DNA of 64,000 nt. It comes from Chloroflexota bacterium. GTDB taxonomy: Bacteria; Chloroflexota; Anaerolineae; Aggregatilineales; Phototrophicaceae. Positions 26,343-38,103 of this stretch are shown piece after piece. The notes under the pieces are model-generated. The model made no database searches. It saw nothing but the letters and a program-made list of their open reading frames with translations, and was not told the origin of the DNA. A program made the translations under genes and the position numbers. The stretch covers positions 1-64,000 of the forward strand of contig WTGF01000125.1 of the NCBI GenBank assembly GCA_011525385.1, in the 5' to 3' direction. The stretch's first letter is position 1, and every line of letters begins with the position of its first letter.

Positions 26343-27944
26343 ATGGACTTGACTGGACTTTCGCTTACGACAATTACCTTGTTTATCCCGATGATCGGGC
26401 TGGCCATATTGCTGTTCATGAATGGCGAGACGCAGCGGGATAACATCAAGTGGGTAGCCTTCGGCACGAGCATTGTCGCCTTTGTCGCGTCGGTCTTGAT
26501 GTGGATTAATTTTGATCCGAGCGTGGCGGAGCTTCAGATGGTGCAGCGCAATACCTGGGCCGAGGTATCCTTGGGCGAGTCGGTGATCAATATCAGCTAC
26601 TTTGTTGGCGTCGACGGCATCAGTCTGCTGCTTGTGCTACTGACAACTTTCATCATGCCGATCGCTATCTTGGGCTCTTTTGGCAGCCAGATCTTTGAAG
26701 AACGAGGACGAGAAAAGCTCTATTACATCTTTATGATGCTCCTGGAATGGTCAATGATCGGTGTCTTCGTGATACATGACTTGATCATTTTCTATGTGTT
26801 TTGGGAGGTCACCCTGGTGCCGATGTACTTCCTGATCGGCATTTGGGGCGCGGAAGAGCGGATATATGCCGCGGTTAAGTTTTTCCTCTACACGATGGCC
26901 GGCTCTATCTTGATGTTGATCGCTATCCTCTACGTTGGCAACAAATCCGGCACCTTCAGCACCTACAGCGCCGCGGGCGATGTCGGCGTCATCGAGATGG
27001 TGCACACTTACGAAGGCGAGGGCAGCTATTGGGACCCGGCCGCCGATGAGGGGGAAGACGCCGGATTCTTGCTCAGTTCCGTAGAAAGCTTCCTGTTTTT
27101 GGGATTCTTGGTGGCTTTCGCCATCAAAGTGCCGATCTTTCCCTTCCACAGTTGGCTTCCCGACGCACATGTGCAGGCGCCGACCGCCGGCTCGGTCATA
27201 CTGGCGGGTGTCTTGTTGAAAATGGGCACCTACGGCATCGTGCGTTTTAATCTGACGATGTTTCCCGAAGCCGCGGTGGCTTGGGCGCCGACGATTGCTT
27301 TTCTCGGCGTGGTGGGGATCATTTACGGCGCTTGGGTCAGCTATGCGCAGGACAACGTAAAGAAACTGGTCGCCTATTCCTCGGTCAGTCACCTGGGCTT
27401 CGTGGTGCTTGGCATTTTCGCGTTGAACTCGCAAGGTCTGCAAGGCGCGACCTTGCAAATGGTCAATCACGGTATCAGCACCGGCGGTCTCTTCTTGATC
27501 GTGGGTATGCTCTATGAGCGCTGGCACACCAAGGAAATGGCGGATTACGGCGGTATCTGGAAAATGATGCCCGCCTTCGGCGCGATTAGCTTGGTGATTT
27601 CTTTGAGCAGTATGGGCTTGCCCGGCTTAAACGGCTTCATCGGTGAATTCACGATTCTGCTAGGTTCGCTGGGCAGCGAATATCTGGGCTTCGCCTTCAC
27701 GCTCTTCGCGACCCTGGGCGTGATCATGGCGGCGGTTTACCTTTTGAAGATGTTCCAGCACGTATTCATGGGCGAGCACGACAATCCGCTCTCCGACGAG
27801 ACGCGCTACAAATTGCAGTGGAACGAGATCGCGGCTTTCATCCCGATCCTGATCATGATCTTCTGGATCGGCATCCAACCGATTGTCTTTTTCAATATGC
27901 TGGATATTTCGGTGGATAGCATCGTGGCGCTGTTCCTGCCCTAG
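26343..27944 (+). CDS. nuoM: NADH-quinone oxidoreductase subunit M
   Basis: [61 protein letters not shown]. Confidence 0.97.
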   Translation: [533 protein letters not shown]

Positions 27945-27952
27945 GAGACACC

Positions 27953-29491
27953 ATGTTTGAGACGCCCACTATTGCGGATTTTCTCGCGCAATCCAACCTG
28001 GCCTCGACATTGCCTGGCACATTGCTGGTGCTATGGACGCTCATCCTGGTCTTGGTCGATCTCTTTTTGCCGGAGGAACGTCAACGCTGGACGCCTATCC
28101 TGGCTTGCGTCGGGCTGGGCATCAGCTTTGTGGCCAATATGTTCGTCTATTCCCCGGCTGAAAGCGAACAGATCGCGCTCTACGGCATGTTCGTTGCCGA
28201 TGCCTTCACCGGATTTTTGAATGTCGTGATCCTGGTCGCCACCTTGATCGCCATATTGATGAGTTGGGACTATCTCAACCGCGCCGATATTCACCGGGGC
28301 GAATACTATGTCCTGGCGCTTTTGTCTTCAGCTGGCGCGATGTTTATGGTCGGCGCCAATGACCTGATTATCATATTTGTCGCCTTGGAATTGCTCAGTA
28401 TTCCGCTGTATATCTTGGCGGCATTCCGCTCGATCAAGAACGACGGCAGCGACCTGGCGCTCAAATCCGAAGAAAGCGGCATGAAATACTTCATTCTCGG
28501 CGCGTTTTCCAGCGCATTTCTGGTCTTCGGATCGGCTCTGGTTTATGGCGCGACAGGTACCACCAACATCCCGGAGATCTTTTCCTTGGCTGGCGCTATC
28601 GCGGGGGGCGTTTCGTCGGCTGCCTTCTACTTGATTATCGGCGCAGCTCTGCTCTTTGTCGGCTTGGGATTTAAGGTAGCGGTGGTGCCCTTCCACATGT
28701 GGACGCCCGATGTCTACGAAGGCGCGCCCACGCCGGTTACCGCCTTTATGAGCGTGACTGCCAAGATTGGCGGCTTCGCCGCGATGCTGCGGCTTCTGGT
28801 CTCCGGTCTGGCCGTGCTGGTAATCGCGGATGGAGAGCCGGTTGCCTGGCAAGCGACGGTGTCCCTTGTGGCTGTTTTGACCTTGGTTCTCGGCAATTTT
28901 GTCGCGATTTCGCAAAGAAACCTGAAGCGCATGCTGGCCTATTCGTCGATCGCGCACGCCGGTTACATTCTTGTGGCTGTGGCTGCCACAGGAACGTCCG
29001 GTGTGGCTGACGCGGCGACTCAGAGCGCCTTGGTCTACATGCTGGCCTATATGTTCACCAATCTGGGCGCCTTCGCCGTCGTCATGGCGATTGAAGGAGA
29101 AGACGGCAGCGGCGGTAATATCGAGGACATTACCGGCCTGGCGCGATCACGCCCCTTGATGGCAATGGCTATGACGATCTTCATGCTAAGCTTGACCGGC
29201 ATCCCGCTGACAGCCGGCTTCCTAGGCAAATTCATGGTATTCGCCTCTGCCGTGCAAGCGGGTCTGTTTGGTTTGGCTATCATCGGCGTGCTCACAAGCG
29301 TCGTCAGCGCATTTTATTACATGCGCGTGGTAGTCAATATGTACCTGCGTGACAGCTCAGGTGATTTGCAGCCGGCATTGGAAACATCGGCCGTAAGATG
29401 GGCGATCAACATTGCCTTGGCAGGCACGATGGTCTTCGGCGTCTTTTACCCGCTTGCCACGAACCTTGTGAGTTCGGTGAGCATCACTTGA
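27953..29491 (+). CDS. nuoN: NADH-quinone oxidoreductase subunit N
   Basis: KVAVVPFHMWTPDVYEGAPTPVTAFMSVTAKIGGFAAMLR, NLKRMLAYSSIAHAGYILV. Confidence 0.97.
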   Translation: MFETPTIADFLAQSNLASTLPGTLLVLWTLILVLVDLFLPEERQRWTPILACVGLGISFVANMFVYSPAESEQIALYGMFVADAFTGFLNVVILVATLIAILMSWDYLNRADIHRGEYYVLALLSSAGAMFMVGANDLIIIFVALELLSIPLYILAAFRSIKNDGSDLALKSEESGMKYFILGAFSSAFLVFGSALVYGATGTTNIPEIFSLAGAIAGGVSSAAFYLIIGAALLFVGLGFKVAVVPFHMWTPDVYEGAPTPVTAFMSVTAKIGGFAAMLRLLVSGLAVLVIADGEPVAWQATVSLVAVLTLVLGNFVAISQRNLKRMLAYSSIAHAGYILVAVAATGTSGVADAATQSALVYMLAYMFTNLGAFAVVMAIEGEDGSGGNIEDITGLARSRPLMAMAMTIFMLSLTGIPLTAGFLGKFMVFASAVQAGLFGLAIIGVLTSVVSAFYYMRVVVNMYLRDSSGDLQPALETSAVRWAINIALAGTMVFGVFYPLATNLVSSVSIT

Positions 29492-29531
29492 GTTGCCAAG
29501 TCGCGCTACATATCGGAATCATTGAAGGACG

Positions 29532-29556
29532 AGGCGAGCTAACCTCGCCTTTTTTG
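29532..29556 (+). terminator. Rho-independent terminator after nuoN
   Basis: AGGCGAG-CTAAC-CTCGCCT followed by TTTTTTG. Confidence 0.85.
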
Positions 29557-29585
29557 TTGGAACTTTGCTGACGAATTGAGGACTG

Positions 29586-30503
29586 ATGTCAACGCGGGAG
29601 CGTGAGGGATTTCTGTGGATTCTGGCTGCGGCCGTTGGATTCGCCTTTATCCCGACGATCGTCAAAACGGTTTACAACCATTCGAGCTTTGAAGCGCTCG
29701 ATCTGGCACTGTGGCGCTTCATCCTGGCTGTGCCGCTCATGTGGATACTGGTTGGATTGAGAAACCGCTCGCAGGGTCCAGCGCGCGGCAAGGGCATCTC
29801 GCCAATCGGTTCCCTGTTTATAGGGCTATTGTTCGCAGCGGCTGTGCTCTGCGCTTTTTTCGCGCTGGAGCGCTTGCCTGGCAGCACCTATGTTGTCTTG
29901 TTCTTCACATATCCGGCAATGATCGTACTCCTGTCGGCATTTCTTGGCGAAGCGATTAGCCCGCGCGCCTGGCTGGCTTTGGCGCTGGCGCTTGTCGGAG
30001 TCGGACTCACGGTGCCGGATTTCATCGTGCCCAACGCCGTCGATCCGCTGGGCGCGATTCTGGCGCTGATTAACGCGGCAATTGTCGCCGCATATTATTT
30101 GATGGCGCGGCGTGTCTTGGCGGGGGTCGAGGACATTTCGCGGGCCAGCGCCCATATGATGGGCGCCACGCTTCTGATCTTGCTGCTCTCCTTGCCGGTG
30201 CGGGGCCTGCAACTTCCGCAGAATCCGGCAACGCTTGTCGGCCTCTTTTGCATTGCGACATTGGGAACGGTGCTGCCGGTATTTGCTACCAACATCGCGA
30301 TCCAGCGAATTGGACCGGCGCGCGCTTCTCTGGTCAGTACCATTGAACCGGTGTTGGCGATGGTCGTGGCCATGATCTTGCTTGGCGAAGTGATCGTATC
30401 TCTGCAATGGCTGGGCGCAGCGCTGATAGTCGGAAGCGTTGTCATATTGCAATTGGGAGCCAGCGAGAAAGTCAATATCAATATTGCTCATGAGGCGGGA
30501 TAG
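29586..30503 (+). CDS. EamA/DMT-superfamily transporter
   Basis: Ten predicted TMs; LERLPGSTYVVLFFTYPAMIVLLSAFLGE and IQRIGPARASLVSTIEPVLAMVVAMILLGE. Confidence 0.88.
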   Translation: MSTREREGFLWILAAAVGFAFIPTIVKTVYNHSSFEALDLALWRFILAVPLMWILVGLRNRSQGPARGKGISPIGSLFIGLLFAAAVLCAFFALERLPGSTYVVLFFTYPAMIVLLSAFLGEAISPRAWLALALALVGVGLTVPDFIVPNAVDPLGAILALINAAIVAAYYLMARRVLAGVEDISRASAHMMGATLLILLLSLPVRGLQLPQNPATLVGLFCIATLGTVLPVFATNIAIQRIGPARASLVSTIEPVLAMVVAMILLGEVIVSLQWLGAALIVGSVVILQLGASEKVNINIAHEAG

Positions 30504-30513
30504 CTGTTAGAGT

Positions 30514-31050
30514 ATGCTCATGACCGCTACACCGGAACGACTTTCCAAGGACTTGCTGAACGACTTCAAGCGCAATCGCGACGGCCGGCTGTCGTCTCGC
30601 CAATGGCTGGAATTGATCACCGAACCGCTGACGTCGCTTCTGCTGCTGTCTGTGCCGCTGGCGCTGCTGCTGGGACGCTATGGCATGGCGGGCCGTCTTT
30701 TGGTAGTCGCGCTAATCCTGGGTTTCTTGGTGACTGTGGCGCTGCGCGCGCTTCGTTTTTCGCGGGTCAAACTTTGCTACCGCGTCCTCTATCCCGAAGA
30801 GATTCATCCGCGCTGGCGGTTTTGGAAGAAGACAAGCCTTGCCAGCAGATCGGGCGAGTCGGTCCGCTTCGACAAGCGTATCGCCAGCAAAGTCAAACTG
30901 CAGCCTGACCAGGGCTTATGTGTCTATTATTTTGACTTTGGGGAGCGCCGCGTGTTGATCAGCATGATTCCTGAGGAGCACCCGAAGGCGGATCTTGCCG
31001 AACCGAGCGCATCCTTCGTCAACCGCGGCGGGCGGATTTTCGCCGATTAA
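30514..31050 (+). CDS. Hypothetical protein with two predicted TMs
   Basis: Open frame 178 aa with hydrophobic LTSLLLLSVPLALLLGRYG..LLVVALILGFLVTVAL. Confidence 0.5.
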   Translation: MLMTATPERLSKDLLNDFKRNRDGRLSSRQWLELITEPLTSLLLLSVPLALLLGRYGMAGRLLVVALILGFLVTVALRALRFSRVKLCYRVLYPEEIHPRWRFWKKTSLASRSGESVRFDKRIASKVKLQPDQGLCVYYFDFGERRVLISMIPEEHPKADLAEPSASFVNRGGRIFAD

Positions 31051-31060
31051 CGACGTCTGA

Positions 31061-31870
31061 CTATAGACGTTCCAGCATTTCGAGGACTTCGCTTCCGTCT
31101 TCCTCCACCCACACGCCGCATTGACCGCCGCCCTGACTGACATCCAAGTCGACTGTAGTGCCATCAAAGCGCAGCACGGGATGATAATAATGCGCCACTT
31201 GATCGGCATCGGCATCGATATAATGGCCGATCAGGGCGCGTCGGAATCTCGCAGTGGAGCTATTGGGGAAGCTGCCGTGAATCAATTGGCCGTTGAAGAA
31301 AAAGACGTCCCCCGCTTTCATGATCACCGGCTCGGGCTGCATGTCCGCCGACAGCGGAACAGTCACATCCGTGAAGCTCTGCGTGGTATCGGCGTCTTCG
31401 GGACACAAGACAGGCAGGCTATGACTGCCCGGGACAACCTGTAAGCAGCCATTTTCCTCGTCGCAGTCATCCAGCGCCATCCAGGCGGCAATGCAAGTGC
31501 CGGGCTGGACGCGCAAATAGTATTGATCCTGGTGCAAGGCTTGGCCGCGCGCGCCGGGAGGCTTGAAGTAGAGCATCGTCTGCACGGCCAAAGGCGCTTT
31601 GCCCAGCAACTGTACAAAGACGGCTTCCAACCGCGGATCCAGCATCCAGTCAAGACTTGTTTGGTCCCAACGATGCATGTGAATCAGGCGTGGAAAAGCC
31701 TTGAGCGGATCTGTCGCCGTGGAATCTATCCCGGCGAAGTCGCCCTCATAGCTTCCGGCGCGGCGCATCTCCATATAGTGCTGTCGAAATGCCGCGACTT
31801 CGCCCTCAGTAAACAGGTCCGAAACGATGACGTGTCCACGCTCCTGGAAACCTTTCACATCCACCCGCAT
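31061..31870 (-). CDS. Phytanoyl-CoA dioxygenase family protein
   Basis: ALHQDQYYLRVQPGTCIAAWMALDDCDEENGCLQVVPGSH, LIHGSFPNSS; Fe(II)/2OG dioxygenase motif. Confidence 0.9.
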   Translation of the reverse strand: MRVDVKGFQERGHVIVSDLFTEGEVAAFRQHYMEMRRAGSYEGDFAGIDSTATDPLKAFPRLIHMHRWDQTSLDWMLDPRLEAVFVQLLGKAPLAVQTMLYFKPPGARGQALHQDQYYLRVQPGTCIAAWMALDDCDEENGCLQVVPGSHSLPVLCPEDADTTQSFTDVTVPLSADMQPEPVIMKAGDVFFFNGQLIHGSFPNSSTARFRRALIGHYIDADADQVAHYYHPVLRFDGTTVDLDVSQGGGQCGVWVEEDGSEVLEMLERL

Positions 31871-31956
31871 GATCGCACTCCCACCTGCTAACGCTGCCCG
31901 ATTCATCCTCGCTATAATACAATTGCGCTCGTTAGTCTATCCGAATCGGAGCCTGC

Positions 31957-32442
31957 ATGCAAGCAATGGGTGTTAAGGATGTCCAACGGGCCCTCGAGCG
32001 ACAGGGGCTTGAAATCGAAATCATCGAATTCGACAGTTCAACCGCAACCTCGCAACAGGCGGCGGACAACGTCGGCTGCGAATTGGGGCAGATCGTCAAG
32101 AGCCTCGGTTTCTTGATTGAGAAATCAAAGCCGATTCTTGTTTTAGCAAGCGGCGACCAGTCCGTCGATGATCGAAAGTTGGCGTCGCTATTTGACGTAG
32201 GGCGCAAGAAAGTCCGCATGATGAACCCGGAGCAATGCCTGTCAATCCTGGGCTATTCGCCGGGCGGCGTCCCGCCGCTGGGTCATCAAAGGCCAGACAT
32301 ACCCGTGATTATTGATGATAATCTTCGCCGATATGACATCGTTTATGCTGCGGGTGGAGCGGCAAACGCGATTTTCCCGATTGAGCTCCCGGTCTTGCGG
32401 GTTGTGACGAAGGCGGTCTTTGCCGACATAGCTAGAACCTAG
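31957..32442 (+). CDS. YbaK/EbsC family aminoacyl-tRNA deacylase-like protein
   Basis: GCELGQIVKSLGFLIEKSKPILVLASGDQSVD, GYSPGGVPPLGH. Confidence 0.9.
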   Translation: MQAMGVKDVQRALERQGLEIEIIEFDSSTATSQQAADNVGCELGQIVKSLGFLIEKSKPILVLASGDQSVDDRKLASLFDVGRKKVRMMNPEQCLSILGYSPGGVPPLGHQRPDIPVIIDDNLRRYDIVYAAGGAANAIFPIELPVLRVVTKAVFADIART

Positions 32443-32455
32443 CGCGGACCCGGTA

Positions 32456-34384
32456 CTAGGCGTCGGATTCGACATTCAAAGTTGTCAGATAGTAAAGCGT
32501 GCCGATCATGTCGCCGCTAACATAGCTCAAGGTCAGTTCCTTTCCGGTGATTGTCTCGACAAAGCCGAGCAAAAGCGGATAGCTGCCGGGCTCGATATTG
32601 CAGGGAACCTGCAGCAGGGAGTGATCGCGATAGTATTTGTTCGCGAGCCAGTCGCTGGTGAATACATTGGCGGGTACGGAGGGCGTCCTCGCTAGCTGGC
32701 CATCTCCATCACTATCAGCCAAAATGATGTTAAGCGTGTACGGCGTACTGTCTTCGGCCCCAAGTTGCCACCAGCTTTCCACTGTGACGTCCTGGCAGGG
32801 CTGGACATCAACAGAATCCAGCAGCGTCCAATCAAAGAGTTGCATGCTATCGCCGGCGACGAGCAGGGGGGCCTCCCTTTGCGGGGCGCGAACATATTCG
32901 CTCAATTCATACGACGTGTGATATGGCTTGTCCCAGCGTGTCGTTTGAACAAAGGCATAGTTTCGATTGAGCCAGTCCTGAATGTTTTTCCCCCAACGGT
33001 TACCGCCGCCTTGACGCAGGAGCCATAACTGACTGTGGCTGCGCTTGGGATCGAAGTTTACAGGATCGAAACTTGTGTAGGTATTGGCCAGGCGATCGGG
33101 ATAGGTGGGCGGATGCGCGCTGTCATTGGATCCGATCACATGGAACATGCGCTCCTTGGACATCTGATCCGGCGTAAAGTCCATCAGGAAATAGGCCGCG
33201 GGACTTAGCCAGCGCCAAGCCCAGCCGAACTCGGTGATTAGGATGCTGTCGTTCTCGTAATGCTGACCCATGCTGGCGACGATTTCGCGATAGGGTCCGT
33301 TGCTGGGTTGGATAAATATATTCTGCGGCGCCATCACGTAGAGCAATAGCAGCATGGTGCCGCCCGCCTGGACGGGCAAGGTACGCAAACCCAAAGCCAT
33401 TAAGAGCGCGATCAGCATGACAACAGATTGCAAGCCTCGCGCATTCAGGCTGCCGTATATCGTGTTGAACAAGCCAGCCGCGAGAAGCGTCGCCAGCAGC
33501 AAGACCAGCGGGAACAACAGATTCCAGTGCCTCCGCCAACGCAGTGGGGTGAAGGCGTCGCTTGTGAGGCCGCGCCGCCGCAGCAGTCGTGGCGCGCACA
33601 GAGCAAGCAAGAGCAGAAAACCAAAAACGATCTCGGGGCGGAAATGCAGATGATGGTATAGCTCATCCGGGAGATCAACATAGTACCCGCCGGAGAAGGG
33701 ACCCAGCATGACGCCGAGCAGGGGAATGATCCAAGCGGAAAACGAGAGGGCTATGAATACCCACATCAACAATGAATTCAGATACGCTTGGCGCCGCACG
33801 CGGTGAAATATCAGGAGAAACACCGCGTGCGCCGGGAATATGTAGAAGGCGAAAAAGTGTGTATAGATCGCCGCCATACCAAGGACCACGTACAGGATCA
33901 TCACTGTCGAGCCTGGTTTGACGAGCCAGCGATAGAATGCCAGGTGCAAGGCGGTGGTCAGGGCGACCAGCATGGCATAGGGGCGAAATTCGTACATGCC
34001 GTTGGCCGCGAAGCCGTAGACACCCAGCAGCGCCACCGCATAAAGCGCGGCTCTGCGATCGATTAGCTGTCTTCCCAGTTGGAAAACCAAGGCGTATGTC
34101 AAAAGGTTGAGCAATTGCGACGACCAGCGCGTAATCGCTTCGGCTGTGCCGAAACTATCCACCCAAAAGTCGGCGAAGAGGCGCCAGCCGGGCGGATGCA
34201 CATCACCCGCCATCCAGCGCACGATCTCCGGCGGCGATTTGATCAATGCCGCATGAATCGAGTTTATCTCGTCTTCGCGATAGTTGCGCCCCGCGTAAAC
34301 CCCTGTATGCAGGACCGTGATCAGCAGCGCCAAGAGTGCAATTGTCAGGGTGCTTGCGACTGTCACAACCCTTTCATTCGTCAT
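32456..34384 (-). CDS. GT39-like integral membrane glycosyltransferase
   Basis: N-terminal YREDEINSIHAALIKSP (acidic loop) and VHPPGWRLFADFWVDSFGTAEAITRWSSQL, multiple TMs. Confidence 0.7.
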   Translation of the reverse strand: MTNERVVTVASTLTIALLALLITVLHTGVYAGRNYREDEINSIHAALIKSPPEIVRWMAGDVHPPGWRLFADFWVDSFGTAEAITRWSSQLLNLLTYALVFQLGRQLIDRRAALYAVALLGVYGFAANGMYEFRPYAMLVALTTALHLAFYRWLVKPGSTVMILYVVLGMAAIYTHFFAFYIFPAHAVFLLIFHRVRRQAYLNSLLMWVFIALSFSAWIIPLLGVMLGPFSGGYYVDLPDELYHHLHFRPEIVFGFLLLLALCAPRLLRRRGLTSDAFTPLRWRRHWNLLFPLVLLLATLLAAGLFNTIYGSLNARGLQSVVMLIALLMALGLRTLPVQAGGTMLLLLYVMAPQNIFIQPSNGPYREIVASMGQHYENDSILITEFGWAWRWLSPAAYFLMDFTPDQMSKERMFHVIGSNDSAHPPTYPDRLANTYTSFDPVNFDPKRSHSQLWLLRQGGGNRWGKNIQDWLNRNYAFVQTTRWDKPYHTSYELSEYVRAPQREAPLLVAGDSMQLFDWTLLDSVDVQPCQDVTVESWWQLGAEDSTPYTLNIILADSDGDGQLARTPSVPANVFTSDWLANKYYRDHSLLQVPCNIEPGSYPLLLGFVETITGKELTLSYVSGDMIGTLYYLTTLNVESDA

Positions 34385-34421
34385 GAAAGCGGTACCTGTT
34401 GATTCTGGGCTGGATATGCCA

Positions 34422-37400
34422 TTAGTCTAGCACTCTTGAGATGGGGCTGCCATTTGCTCTCGCCATTGCCAACAGGTCGAGCTTGTCCTGCAGATCTCGC
34501 AGCAAGTCGAGCAGACGGTTTTGCCAGTCAGCCTCTTCAGCGGCGAAGCGTACATCCGTGCGGGTAACATCGACGTCGGCGCCAAGGGCGAGTGACAAGA
34601 GGCCCCGGTTGATCTTGGCTAGATAGGGGAGTCTGATTTGGACATGGTCGCGCGGCAAGCTGACGTGAGTCGCGTGTATCGTTTGCGCCAGCGCCTTGAC
34701 TTCAATCTGATACATCAGACCCTCGACCGCAACCGGCAACTGACCGAAGCGATCTATCAATTCCGTCCTCATCGCCTCTACATCCTCTACGCTTTGGATG
34801 TTGCCGATGCGCCGATAGAGTTGCAAGCGCAGCGCCATCTCGGGTATCCAATCGGTTGGGATGTACGCGGGCAAGGGCAAGTCGATCACAATGCGTTCGC
34901 GGGAAGCGGCGGATTCCGATTCCCCGCCGCCGTCATCCGGAGCGCGCTTCTGGTCTTGAACCGCCTGTTTAAGCATATCAGTATAAAGATGCAGTCCAAC
35001 GCTTTCTATGTTGCCCGATTGCCGCGTGCTGAGAATGTCGCCGCTGCCGCGCAGCTCCAGATCTCTGATGGCGACCTGGAAGCCCGCGCCGAGTTTGGTG
35101 TTTTCGGAGAGCGTTTCCAGCCGCTCGCGGGCTTCTTGCGTGAGCGAACCCGGCGCGTGGAAGAAGTAGGCATAGGCTTGTTGCGCCGAGCGCCCGACAC
35201 GGCCGCGCAATTGATATAGCTGTGCCATGCCAAAGTGATCGGCGCGATCGACGATCAAGGTATTGACCCGGGGCATGTCGATGCCGTTTTCGATGATCGA
35301 GGTCGAGATCAAGATATCGTATTCCCCGCGCGAGAACGCCGCCATCACGTTTTCCAACGCGCGCGGCGGCATCTGTCCATGCGCGACGGCGAGGGTCGCT
35401 TCCGGCACTATGCGCTCGATTCTGTTGCGAATGATGTGAATGGAATTGACGCGATTATGCACGACAAAGACCTGGCCGCCCCGTTCCAATTCGCGCATGA
35501 TGGCCAGGCGCGTCAACTTGTCGTCCCATGATCCTACTTGCGTGATAACCGGCAGACGTTCTTCGGGCGCGGTTTGAATCATACTGATGTCGCGAATGCC
35601 GCTCAAGCTGAGATAGAGCGTACGTGGTATCGGTGTCGCGGTCAGCGTCAAAATGTCGACCTGGGCGCGCAGCTTTTTGAAATGCTCTTTATGCTTGACG
35701 CCAAATCGCTGCTCTTCGTCGATGATCATCAGACCAAGTTCCTTGAATTCGATATCCGCGGAAAGCAGACGGTGGGTCCCAATGACGATGTCTACTTCTC
35801 CGCTGGCGATTTGCTTCACGATGGCATTTTGTTGAGCCTTGCTGCGAAATCGCGACAGCATCTCGACCTTGACCGGGAAGGCGGCCAAGCGTGATTTGAC
35901 GTTGTCGTAGTGCTGCTGCGCGAGTACTGTGGTTGGTACGAGCACGGCCACTTGCATGCCGTCTTGTACAGCCTTGAAGGCGGCGCGCAAGGCGACTTCG
36001 GTCTTGCCGAAACCGACATCGCCGCAGATCAGGCGGTCCATGGGAGTGCCGCTATGCATATCCGACTTGACTTCTTGAATGACGCGCACTTGATCTTCGG
36101 TCTCGACAAAGGCGAAGTTGGCTTCCATCTCGTGTTGCCAGGCGCTGTCAGCGCTGAAGGCATAGCCCTGGGCGCGGGCGCGTTCGCGGTAGATTGCCAG
36201 CAAGTCTTTCGCCTCCTCCTGGGCATTGCGGCGCGCCTTTTCTCTCACTTTCAGCCATTGCTCGGGCTTGCCAAGCTTGTTGAGCTTGGGCGGCGTCTCG
36301 TCCGCGCCCACATAACGAGAGAGACGATCTGCCTGGTGGATCGGCACATACAAGGTATCTGTGCCCTGATATTCGACGAGCAGGAACTCGCGCTCTGTGG
36401 TATTGACCGTACGATGTCGCATACCCATGAACTTGCCGATACCATAATCTACATGAACGACATGCGTACCTTCCGACCAGTCCATGTAGGCGGTTTCCGG
36501 CGTCTTGCCGCCGCGCCGAGCGCTTGTCTCGCGCCGGCGCCTTGGCTCGGGCCGCGTCCAGCCGAAAATTTCGGCATCCGTCACACAGTGAAGCGCGCCG
36601 CCGTCGCTTTCCAGCGACCAACCTTCCGCCATAGAACCGCGAACAAAATGTAATGCGCCCGCCTCGGGAACTTCTGCGATCGACTGCGATTTGGGTATGA
36701 ATGCGGATGCGTCTTGCTCGTACCAGAGGTTTTCCAGCCGTTCGACTTGCTCGGTGACGATCACAACCCGGTCGCCACGGTTGCGGTACTGGCGCGCCTG
36801 GTTCAACATGCTGCGCAACTGGCCGCCGAATCTCTGGCCAGGTTGAAACAGGCGCGCTTCCCCATCAGCTTGAAAGTTGGACAGATCTATACTGGGCCGG
36901 GCCGCAATCTGTTGCTCTATGCTCTCCCAGGGCAGATACGGTTTAGGATGATTCGCGGCGATCTGATACGAATTAAGGGCGTCGGCGCGGTTTGCTTCTG
37001 CGCGAGACATAAGCTCGTCGACGGCTGCTTCCATTGCAGCCGCGTCTTCTATGAGAATCAGACTGTTTTCGGGAAGATAATCCAGCAGACAGGCCGATTG
37101 CTCATAGGCATAAGGCAAATAGTGTTCAAGGAATGGGAAAGTCATCCCTTCTTTCATTGAATCGATATCGGAATCAATGCTGGCGTGTTCTGCGCTCTCA
37201 CTTGCAGGAGACTGGGTCGATTGAGTCAGGATTTCTCCGACGGACGTCATCAAGCGCGGCAATGCCTCTCTGGCTGGCACGATAGCTGTTGAGCGCAGCC
37301 GCCTGATGCTGCGCTGATCGCTGGGGTCGAATAGACGCAAGCTTTCGATTTCATCGTCGAAAAACTCTATCCGCAGGGGATACTCTCCTGCCAAAGGAAA

Positions 37401-37970
37401 GATATCCAGGATGCCCCCCCGCCGACTGAAAGTACCCTGTTCAATGACAATCGTAGCCGGCTCGTAGCCCATGCCTGTCCAGGATCGAATCAAAGCATCG
37501 AAATTGTGCCGTTCGCCAACCGCTAGCTCCTGCGTCTCGTTGATGAATACGTCGGGGGGCATGGTAACTTGCATCAAGGCGCGGGCCGACGCTACGATGA
37601 TCGGATGCCGGGCGGAGTGACCGCGTTGCAGGGCGCTCAAGGTCTCGACCCGGTTGCGGATTACCGGGGCATCCCAGGGCGCGCGGTCATAAAAGAGGGC
37701 GGAGGGTTCTGCAAATCGATGCAGGCGCTCTGGCTTGTCGATCCATACTGGCAACTGCTCGCTAACGTTATAGGCGCGGCGTACTTCCGGTGTCAGATAG
37801 ACCAGCGGACCGTCCCAATCAGCAGCCAATGCCGCCAAAACAAAGGGACGCGCCGAACGTACCACGTTGAGCGGCGCACTTGCGGGAGCGCTCGTAACGT
37901 CTTGCAAAAGGGATTGATAGGGCCGGCTTTCCCGCAGAATATCCAGCAGACCAGCGAGATAAATCGACAT
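34422..37970 (-). CDS. mfd: Transcription-repair coupling factor
   Basis: [77 protein letters not shown]. Confidence 0.97.
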   Translation of the reverse strand: MSIYLAGLLDILRESRPYQSLLQDVTSAPASAPLNVVRSARPFVLAALAADWDGPLVYLTPEVRRAYNVSEQLPVWIDKPERLHRFAEPSALFYDRAPWDAPVIRNRVETLSALQRGHSARHPIIVASARALMQVTMPPDVFINETQELAVGERHNFDALIRSWTGMGYEPATIVIEQGTFSRRGGILDIFPLAGEYPLRIEFFDDEIESLRLFDPSDQRSIRRLRSTAIVPAREALPRLMTSVGEILTQSTQSPASESAEHASIDSDIDSMKEGMTFPFLEHYLPYAYEQSACLLDYLPENSLILIEDAAAMEAAVDELMSRAEANRADALNSYQIAANHPKPYLPWESIEQQIAARPSIDLSNFQADGEARLFQPGQRFGGQLRSMLNQARQYRNRGDRVVIVTEQVERLENLWYEQDASAFIPKSQSIAEVPEAGALHFVRGSMAEGWSLESDGGALHCVTDAEIFGWTRPEPRRRRETSARRGGKTPETAYMDWSEGTHVVHVDYGIGKFMGMRHRTVNTTEREFLLVEYQGTDTLYVPIHQADRLSRYVGADETPPKLNKLGKPEQWLKVREKARRNAQEEAKDLLAIYRERARAQGYAFSADSAWQHEMEANFAFVETEDQVRVIQEVKSDMHSGTPMDRLICGDVGFGKTEVALRAAFKAVQDGMQVAVLVPTTVLAQQHYDNVKSRLAAFPVKVEMLSRFRSKAQQNAIVKQIASGEVDIVIGTHRLLSADIEFKELGLMIIDEEQRFGVKHKEHFKKLRAQVDILTLTATPIPRTLYLSLSGIRDISMIQTAPEERLPVITQVGSWDDKLTRLAIMRELERGGQVFVVHNRVNSIHIIRNRIERIVPEATLAVAHGQMPPRALENVMAAFSRGEYDILISTSIIENGIDMPRVNTLIVDRADHFGMAQLYQLRGRVGRSAQQAYAYFFHAPGSLTQEARERLETLSENTKLGAGFQVAIRDLELRGSGDILSTRQSGNIESVGLHLYTDMLKQAVQDQKRAPDDGGGESESAASRERIVIDLPLPAYIPTDWIPEMALRLQLYRRIGNIQSVEDVEAMRTELIDRFGQLPVAVEGLMYQIEVKALAQTIHATHVSLPRDHVQIRLPYLAKINRGLLSLALGADVDVTRTDVRFAAEEADWQNRLLDLLRDLQDKLDLLAMARANGSPISRVLD

Positions 37971-38103
37971 GCGTGACCTTGTTTTTACTTGTCGTTATAT
38001 TGTTGTCGCTAAAACGGAACGGCGCAGTATATCAGAGACTTGCCCGGCGGGCTAGATTTCGTCCCTCGTAATTTGGCCGAGCCGACTTGAATCAGCTGGC
38101 CGA

